Below are positions 60,701-64,000 of a stretch of DNA of 64,000 nucleotides, in pieces. The position numbers and the translations under genes were made by a program. The notes below the pieces were generated by a model that saw only the letters and a program-made list of their open reading frames with translations, did no database searches and was not told the DNA's origin. How positions within the stretch are numbered: the stretch's first letter is position 1; every line of letters begins with the position of its first letter. Source of the stretch: Pterobdella sp. o SKG-2022. Taxonomy: Eukaryota; Annelida; Clitellata; Hirudinida; Piscicolidae. The stretch is from contig OZ038321.1 of the NCBI GenBank assembly GCA_964035795.1, positions 11,063,093 through 11,127,092 of the forward strand. The letters run 5' to 3'.

Positions 60701-63094
60701 TAATTTCTAACAATTTACATCTATGTTATTTTCGTTTACTTTCTCCACTGTTCTTAATAACTTAGCTAATGAATGATAAGGTTTTACTTGTTGAAAATTT
60801 TAGCGTAATGAAATTTTTTCTTTGTGTTTTTTTAATATTCTCATACTTTGAAGTTTTTACTGTATGAAATTCAGGTTATTTTCTGTTTTAATGTTGAGTT
60901 AGCTTATCGTATTGAAACATATTTGACAGACTTACAAGGTAGAGACTGTGCAGGGCAGCATTTATGAAGGAGTGAAGCTTAATTACCACAGTGTTAGTCC
61001 TTTATTAACACATTCGAGCTTACAAAAGGCCACCCTTTTAAAAGTGTAAAAAAATAGTATATAAATATAAAAAGTTTTAACAAGGCGCTCTCAACAGCTT
61101 ATGTAACTTTTCCAGCATAGTTTCACTATGTTTTTACTTCAAGTAAATTTTATACGTGTAGATGAAAATAGTTGATAGCTTACCTTAAATTTTTTAAAAA
61201 GATTTTTAAAGTTGTTTTTTCACTGGAAATGTTTATTTATTTTCGTTTTGCTGAAAATTTATCTAGACGTGTGGAGTTAGTATAATTCGAGCTGGAGAAA
61301 CTATGCAAGAAGCTTTGAGGAATGTTTCCAAAGATGGTTCTATCGGCAAGATTCTCATCCAGACGAATCCCTCTACCGGAGAGCCCGAGGTGATGCCTTT
61401 ATGATGGCTCTTTTAGATGCAATATTCACAATTATTCAATTAAAATTTATATACATTCGAAAAAAATACACTCAATTTTTCAAAGTTTTTGAAAACGTCA
61501 ATCAAATGTTAATACACTGCAGTTTCCAAAAGTTTATCGAAGTGTCAAGCTTTTCTAGGTTCAACTTACATATCATATAATTTATATTGTAAGGAGACTG
61601 AATGTTCAGCCTCGAAATTTTAAATCATAAAAATACGAAAATGTTTGAATTTTTTATTTTGACGAAGCTTCTTAATATATTCTATATTATCATCAGGTAA
61701 CGTAATGAGACTTGAAATTCAATTAATTCATTAGAAGTGGGCTTTTGAAGGGGCGTATTTAAGTTGAACCGTGTATATCAGAAATTAGTGGGGTTACAGT
61801 CCTAGCAAATGTTGATCTATGTGGTGTGGTAAAAGACTAAAACTAATTTCATTTGGAGTAAGAAATTGATGTGATAGCAATAGAATGGAAAATTTGAACG
61901 CAGGATTTTTATAAATGGTATAATTGAAAAATGTAACAGGGTTCTAGATATAAGGGGGAGGAATTTGAGGAGAGAAGATAATTTCTGTTATCTGGCTGAA
62001 AATTGGAATGGCGGCTATGATAGAAGTGAACTAACTGCTACACGAAAGATAGTTCTTGATTGTATGGAATTTAATACTATGTATTTTAAATGGTTAAAAA
62101 TAAACGTAGAATATCAAAATAGAAATATAGAAGCTGTATAAGGCCTCTAATGGTGTAAGCCTTGGAAAAATCCATTGTAGGGTTATCAAGGAATCATTCA
62201 TAGATTGGAATTAAAGAAAATGATTGCTAAAATTGTGGAACAAAGAATTTTGGGAAATGAAAGAAAGAGGGGGGATGAATGCAGGAAATGTAAGAAAAGT
62301 TTTGGAACTAAAGATGATAAAGGAGTATATCAAAATTCATTATCGTTGATATGGTTTGGTCATTGAAGACGACTACAACAGAGTTAATTAGAGTAAAATC
62401 AGAGAAAGATTTCAGTGATCATTAGACAAGGATTACTATGAGGAATTACGAATTATAATGTTTAGTATAAAAGTCTGACTGAAAATTTAATGGTAATGCA
62501 AACTAATATTAAGAAAAGCTTTGTTCTTCAAATAAAATTTTTAAAACTGAAAAATTTTATTTTTTCATACTGATGCTCTAATGAACCATGCCAAGATTTG
62601 TTTTTTTTCAAGTTATCTTGCCAATGAAAAGCACCTAATAGTTTTGATTAGATTTTTTGATTGAAGGATATATATCCAATGACGTGGCTTAGGACAGTTT
62701 TCTGACACAATAGTCCTAAAGATTATATGTAACAATTAAACTTATGGAAAAATTTTAAATTCAAGTTACTCTATTGGCGTCTGCCTAAAGACATAAAGAA
62801 TAGTTATGTGATTCTGACGGACGCCACGATCGCCACTGGGGCTGCAGCAATGATGGCCATTAGAGTACTTTTGGACCACGAAGTGCCTGAAGAAAACATT
62901 CTATTGGTGGCTTTGCTTATGGCCTTGCCAGGTTAGCTCAAGTGGTTCTTGAATATTTATTTTCATCCCTTCATGTAAAAAATTTAAAAACGAAGGAGTG
63001 CATTCTGTGGCATATGCCTTTCCAGCAGTCAAACTAGTAACAGCTGAACTTGATAAAGAAGTTGACAACAGTTATCACATCGTTCCTGGTTTCG
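45702..63094 (+). CDS. Uridine-cytidine kinase-like protein (UCKL1 type), last exon beyond the window
   Basis: Exons 45702-45724, 45801-45955, 46288-46398, 51713-51903, 52028-52096, 52408-52497, 52607-52706, 54824-54872 (or 54885), about 57011-57113, 60930-60992, 61267-61389, 62766-62931 and 62996-63094 encode the two-domain UCKL1 protein: an N-terminal P-loop uridine/cytidine kinase (pyrimidine salvage) and a C-terminal uracil-phosphoribosyltransferase-like domain. Seen: [18 protein letters not shown]; Walker [10 protein letters not shown] (about residues 63-71); [119 protein letters not shown]. The frame ends in phase 1 at 63094, so the final exon lies past 64000. Exon 8-9 junctions are unsure. 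Introns are loaded with transposons. Confidence 0.95.
45801..45955 (+). CDS. UCKL1-type, exon 2
   Basis: After AAATTAG| it encodes [13 protein letters not shown] and the conserved TAGKPPWYN...KEAFVI, ending ATAG|GTATTT. Confidence 0.92.
46288..46398 (+). CDS. UCKL1-type, exon 3 (P-loop)
   Basis: After CCCATAG| it encodes [15 protein letters not shown] and the [16 protein letters not shown] block. Phase with exon 4 places the donor at GTTT|GTTTCA. Confidence 0.93.
46425..46624. repeat. Foldback family 1, copy a (intron 3 of UCKL1-type gene)
   Basis: Inverted arms beginning TTAAACTTTAAAAACATCAA close on each other about 200 bp later (CCTCAATTGATGTTTTTTAA). The arms have many changes compared with copy b at 54 kb. 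Confidence 0.8.
46704..46770 (+). repeat. Solo terminal hairpin of the 340-bp repeat
   Basis: Only the last about 65 bp of the repeat: CTGCTGTCAACCCTAGTTAC then TGGGACACGTACAGCAG. Outer stem CTGCTGT/ACAGCAG, inner stem CCCxAGT/ACTGGG-like. Confidence 0.7.
46905..47260 (+). repeat. 340-bp interspersed repeat, copy 1
   Basis: Starts near GGTTCTGGGCATGACG and AACTGCACCGAAGA, has GTTATAACCTGGATAACAG and TCGTTGTCATTTG inside, then CCCAAGTGTGG and TTTCAAGTTGGACGTTAGC. It ends in the nested hairpin CTGCTGT...CCCAGCTACTGGG...ACAGCAGTATAATCTAA. No coding frame is shared between copies, and no Pol III boxes were seen. Confidence 0.8.
47705..47923 (+). other. Possible transposon or gene remnant with coding character
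   Basis: One frame gives [13 protein letters not shown], like the RWFGHV block near the C-terminus of many LINE proteins. A second frame, open at 47747-47923, gives a 58-residue charged peptide ending in TGA ([17 protein letters not shown]). It lies in UCKL1 intron 3 and is not part of that protein. Confidence 0.35.
48193..48230. repeat. Foldback family 2, copy a (short hairpin)
   Basis: AACGTAACGTTTTCAAG and CTTGAAAATGTTACGTT face each other across three bases. The upstream flank (CAGAACACTGGCTAGTTTG, TTAAGATACGAGGCTTTTCG) matches the outer arm of copies b and c, so this is a partly deleted copy. Confidence 0.8.
48255..50641 (-). pseudogene. Endonuclease/RT non-LTR retrotransposon, antisense in UCKL1 intron 3
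   Basis: From ATG 50641 the minus strand reads an AP-type endonuclease: [47 protein letters not shown] and [10 protein letters not shown]. After a linker comes a reverse transcriptase: [20 protein letters not shown], the [15 protein letters not shown] block, [34 protein letters not shown] and the active site LIYVDDVNF (YVDD variant, near 48520). RT homology continues to about 48260. Single stops and small frameshifts break the frame at several places, so it is a fairly young but dead copy. The clade is uncertain (RTE-like or related). Confidence 0.88.
50672..50854 (+). mobile_element. tRNA-derived SINE, copy 3
   Basis: Same build as the other two copies: GTCGGCGCTTATAGCTCAG head with GGTTCGATCC (a consensus B box), body TAGCACCTGTTCCACAGTG, end GCGCTTTATAAATACCGC and CATTA repeats. 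It begins only about 30 bp beyond the 5' end of the antisense LINE, in the opposite orientation. Confidence 0.88.
50928..51131. repeat. Foldback family 2, copy b (long nested hairpin)
   Basis: Outer arms AATATTTCAGAACACTAATT and AACTAGTGTTCTGAAATATT. Inner arms of more than 50 bp run from TTAGTTTATTAAGATAC through CTTTTCGTTATCAACATAAC to its inverted copy ending AATAAACTAACTAGT. Between the inner and outer right arms lies TGCTATACAAAACTTACATA, a segment also present beside family 1. Confidence 0.88.
51270..51600 (-). repeat. 340-bp interspersed repeat, copy 2 (inverted, diverged)
   Basis: Reverse orientation. CTCCAGTAACTTAGGCATAC and TGCAGTCAGCC mark the hairpin end; AACTTGAAAGTTATCGG-like, CCGCCAAGCGTAATGACAAC and GTTATAACAGAAAATGCAG mark the other part. 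The terminal hairpin is more decayed than in other copies. Confidence 0.7.
51713..51903 (+). CDS. UCKL1-type, exon 4
   Basis: After TTATAAG| it encodes [33 protein letters not shown] and [12 protein letters not shown], ending AAA|GTTTGT. Confidence 0.95.
52028..52096 (+). CDS. UCKL1-type, exon 5
   Basis: 23 codons after TTGTTAG|, encoding [20 protein letters not shown]; donor AAG|GTTTGT. Confidence 0.95.
52153..52305. repeat. Foldback family 5 (intron 5)
   Basis: Outer arms TTTTGTAAAATAAT and TTATTTTACAAAATTTT. Inner arms AAAAGAACACGTTTACCC...AAATTGAG and CTCAATTTC...GGATAAACGTGTTTTTTT. It sits between exons 5 and 6, which are only about 310 bp apart. Confidence 0.8.
52408..52497 (+). CDS. 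UCKL1-type, exon 6
   Basis: After CTTCACAG| it encodes [20 protein letters not shown] and DIIERGRE; donor GAA|GTAAGT. Confidence 0.96.
52607..52706 (+). CDS. UCKL1-type, exon 7
   Basis: After TTGAAG| it encodes [19 protein letters not shown] and ADIILTR; ends in phase 1 at GTTTAT. Confidence 0.95.
52811..52903. repeat. Foldback family 2, copy c
   Basis: Left flank ATTTCAGGACACTGGTTAG and TTTATTAAGATGCGAAGC as in copies a and b, then the hairpin AACGTAACATTTTCAAGTA / ATACTTGAAAATGTTACGTT. The right outer arm is missing. Confidence 0.8.
53385..53700 (+). repeat. 340-bp interspersed repeat, copy 3
   Basis: Begins GGTTCTGAGCATGAAGC and AACTGCACCGAAGATTGCG, contains GTTATAACCTGGATAACTG and TCGTTGTCATTTGGCTTGG, and ends CTGCTGTCAACTCCAGTTAC, TGGGAGATGTACAG. 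Confidence 0.8.
54042..54220. repeat. Foldback family 1, copy b (about 80-bp near-perfect arms)
   Basis: Left arm TTAAACTTTAAAAACCTCAA ... TACAAGCTATAATTTCGATA ... TATAGCCTTAT. The right arm is its inverted copy with only a few differences. The loop is about 15-20 bp. The preceding AGAGATATTTTATGTATG, TTTTGTATAG stretch is inverted relative to the block next to copy a. Confidence 0.9.
54332..54469. repeat. Foldback family 4 (about 55-bp arms)
   Basis: AAAAACAAAAAGTATTTATA, GAAAAAATTGCACGAAGCTT, TTTGTAAGAAAATCT and the inverted copy ending AAATACTTTTTGTTTTT. The arms are nearly identical, so insertion was recent. The loop of about 28 bp holds CAAGCCCGTCAG. Confidence 0.9.
54824..54885 (+). 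CDS. UCKL1-type, exon 8 (3' end uncertain)
   Basis: After CATAAAG| in the required phase it encodes [18 protein letters not shown], which aligns with the family segment after the kinase domain (PRGSGN...AIDLIVQHV in vertebrates). Donor choices are AA|GTGTCT (54872, phase 2, fits the exon with TSRDEF) or GAG|GTTCAT (54885, phase 0). Confidence 0.7.
54948..55078 (+). CDS. UCKL1-type, possible extra exon between 8 and 9
   Basis: Open in the phase of exon 8 (donor GAG|GT at 54885, acceptor ATCGCAG|) and ending GAG|GTAAGA. It encodes [12 protein letters not shown], faintly like the TLSVLKSTPQV linker of vertebrate UCKL1. The phase does not fit the simplest acceptors of the next exon, so this is weak. 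Confidence 0.3.
55200..56540 (-). pseudogene. CR1/L2-like LINE, endonuclease part, antisense in UCKL1 intron 8
   Basis: Minus-strand translation from about 56530 gives [32 protein letters not shown] and PDGFQNCTL, the opening of a CR1-type endonuclease. Then [22 protein letters not shown] and, with frameshifts, [12 protein letters not shown] and [17 protein letters not shown], the linker before the reverse transcriptase. Many stops and frameshifts are present. The RT itself is missing, so the copy is truncated at its 3' side near 55200. Confidence 0.75.
57011..57113 (+). CDS. UCKL1-type, exon 9 (5' end uncertain)
   Basis: Encodes [20 protein letters not shown] and AVSLLPYQ with donor CAA|GTAAGC. 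The open frame reaches back to 56916. Acceptors at 57011, 57026 or near 56928 are all possible and differ in phase. Confidence 0.85.
57500..60183 (-). pseudogene. LINE with N-terminal PHD finger, nearly full-length, antisense in UCKL1 intron 9
   Basis: The ORF starts at 60183 with an Asn-rich tract and a PHD-like zinc finger ([29 protein letters not shown]). After a frameshift near 59840 and an in-frame TAG it continues as a reverse transcriptase frame (59711-58281): [16 protein letters not shown], the [20 protein letters not shown] block, [48 protein letters not shown] and the active site [10 protein letters not shown]. Past a single TAA come [32 protein letters not shown], a His/Cys segment, and [14 protein letters not shown]...[10 protein letters not shown], where homology stops near 57510. 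The family is recognisable by YLDD and the FGGLGLRS block; the clade name is uncertain. About five lesions in 2.7 kb imply a young copy. Confidence 0.9.
60316..60690 (-). repeat. 340-bp interspersed repeat, copy 4 (inverted)
   Basis: Reverse orientation. CACCCCAGTAACTGGGGTTG, ACAGCAGTCGGCC is the hairpin end. CGAGCTAACGTCCAACTTG, CATCCGCCAAGCCAAATGAC and TCATGTCCAGGATC follow. It is the most complete copy at its far end, followed by a short (AAT)n run. Confidence 0.82.
60930..60992 (+). CDS. UCKL1-type, exon 10
   Basis: 21 codons between TTTGACAG| and AGT|GTTAGT, encoding [19 protein letters not shown]. Corresponds to the VVQTPQG...YAGK part of vertebrate UCKL1. Confidence 0.85.
61267..61389 (+). 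CDS. UCKL1-type, exon 11 (UPRT-like domain)
   Basis: After TTATCTAG| it encodes [20 protein letters not shown] and [14 protein letters not shown]; donor GAG|GTGATG. Confidence 0.96.
61390..62765. other. UCKL1 intron 11
   Basis: About 1.4 kb. The central part (61850-62450) is purine-rich on the plus strand and less AT-extreme, hinting at an old repeat, but no protein or family could be recognised. Confidence 0.35.
62766..62931 (+). CDS. UCKL1-type, exon 12 (UPRT-like domain)
   Basis: After ATTCAAG| it encodes [19 protein letters not shown], the phosphoribosyl-binding-like [11 protein letters not shown] loop and [14 protein letters not shown]; ends in phase 1. Confidence 0.96.
62996..63094 (+). 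CDS. UCKL1-type, exon 13
   Basis: Encodes [20 protein letters not shown] and SYHIVPGFG; ends in phase 1 at GTTAGA, as expected before the final NFGDRYFGT-type exon, which was not found before 64000. Confidence 0.95.
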
Positions 63095-63187
63095 GTTAGA
63101 AAATTTAAATTTCATTTAAACATTAAACCAAATGATGATGATTTGATAAAGTAGAATATTCTGACACAGTTGTATAAGAAAAAAACC

Positions 63188-63302
63188 TAAAGTATTTATT
63201 AAACAAGACACGAAGTTTTCGCAAGTCAAACATACATGATCACTTGATAATGTAAGTTTGACTTGCGAAAACTTCGTTTTTTTTGTTTAATGAGTACTTC
63301 GT
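63188..63302. repeat. Foldback family 3 (intron after exon 13)
   Basis: Arms AGTATTTATTAAACAAGACA, CGAAGTTTTCGCAAGTCAAA, CATAC and the inverted copy GTAAGTTTGACTTGCGAAAA, CTTCG...GTTTAATGAGTACTT, with a loop of about 15 bp. It starts less than 100 bp after the exon 13 donor. Confidence 0.88.
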
Positions 63303-63427
63303 GTTTGTTTCTTGTACACACGATGACTTGTTTATTAATTATAAACAATGCTTTTATCAAGTTTTTCTTTCAAATAATGTTTAAATTTAACCTTCTAACT
63401 TTTTAAGCGAGAAAAAAAACATAGCTG

Positions 63428-64000
63428 AGTGTTTATAACTCCCTTCACTGATTACAGAGGCCAACTCATAACTTAAAAAATTCTAGATTCAAACCACGTC
63501 ATTCTCAATCAAAACACTCACACCCGACTAACATTCAACCCAAATCAACAACCTACCTCCCTCGACGTCGCTACAGCAGACACCACAATATCAGCCAAAC
63601 TCACCTGGCAAACACTTAAAGCCTTGAACTCCGACCATCTTCCCATTCTCATCATCTTCAAAAACAAATATAAAATACTTACAACTAAACCCCTCAGAAC
63701 TCTTACCAACTACAGGAAAGCCAACTGGCTCCAATTCACCAAAGACATAGAACACATACTCAAAAACACCCTTCTCCACGAAGACCCCCACACAGCTTAC
63801 CACCTCATTACAAACGCTATACTCGCATCAGACCGCAAAAACATTCCGAAAGGAACAATAAAACCCATCCATACCCCACTCCCCGAAAACACCACCACAC
63901 TCAAAACGAAACCACACCAGAGCCCTTAATAACAAAGATCCCTCACTACTCACACTCAACCAACACATCACCCACCTTATCCAACAACACAAAAAAAAAA
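63428..64000 (+). pseudogene. Jockey-like LINE, endonuclease C-terminal part, runs off the window
   Basis: One plus-strand frame reads ISAKLTWQTLKALNSDHLPI, then TNYRKANWLQFTKDIEHIL and ILASDRKNIPKG, the SDHLPI catalytic end and linker of a jockey-superfamily endonuclease. A frameshift near 63900 moves the match (RNHTRALNNKDPSLLTLNQH) to another frame. The strand is rich in C and A, poor in G, and much less AT-rich than the surroundings, so it looks like a recent arrival with different codon use. It lies in the UCKL1 intron after exon 13, sense to the gene. Confidence 0.82.

Overview
The window is AT-rich eukaryotic nuclear DNA from an animal. Four conserved bilaterian genes can be rebuilt exon by exon from splice sites and phase: a complete yippee-like gene (minus strand, 10059-13409), the 3' part of a FAM228-like gene (plus, 22366-24000), a complete Prospero/PROX-type homeobox gene (minus, 31829-43183), and most of a uridine-cytidine kinase-like gene of the UCKL1 type (plus, 45702 to beyond the right edge). 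A fifth, unidentified first exon leaves the left edge on the minus strand (11-118). The prospero and yippee homologues with canonical GT-AG introns, the AT-rich spacers and the repeat content suggest an invertebrate, perhaps a flatworm or another lophotrochozoan; the phylum is a guess.

Layout. 1-3.8 kb: first exon and promoter of the left-edge gene, then empty AT-rich DNA. 3.86-4.56 kb: a DNA-transposon remnant with inverted ends. 4.99-7.58 kb: a decayed piggyBac element flanked by TTAA/TTGA, whose left part is itself a perfect TTAA-flanked MITE; an internally deleted LINE lies in its right part. 7.7 kb: the first of three tRNA-derived SINEs. 10-13.4 kb: yippee-like gene. 15.4-17 kb: LINE fragment. 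18.2 kb: foldback element. 22.3-24 kb: FAM228-like exons. 27.4-29.1 kb: another LINE. 31.8-43.2 kb: the prospero-type gene, with a SINE and a long CA/GT microsatellite in its introns. 45.7-64 kb: the UCKL1-type gene. Its introns hold three antisense LINE copies, one sense LINE at the right edge, a SINE, at least seven long hairpins of five families, and four full copies plus one partial copy of a roughly 340-bp repeat ending in a nested hairpin.

The host genes have unrelated roles: a small zinc-binding regulator, a probable cilium-related protein, a neural/cell-fate transcription factor, and pyrimidine salvage. There is no operon-like arrangement. Several starts share a plausible TATA box, three with an inverted CCAAT (GATTGG) upstream. 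The most interesting structure is the dense set of foldback and hairpin repeats in the UCKL1 introns. I see no CRISPR array, no functional tRNA or rRNA gene and no prokaryotic genes.
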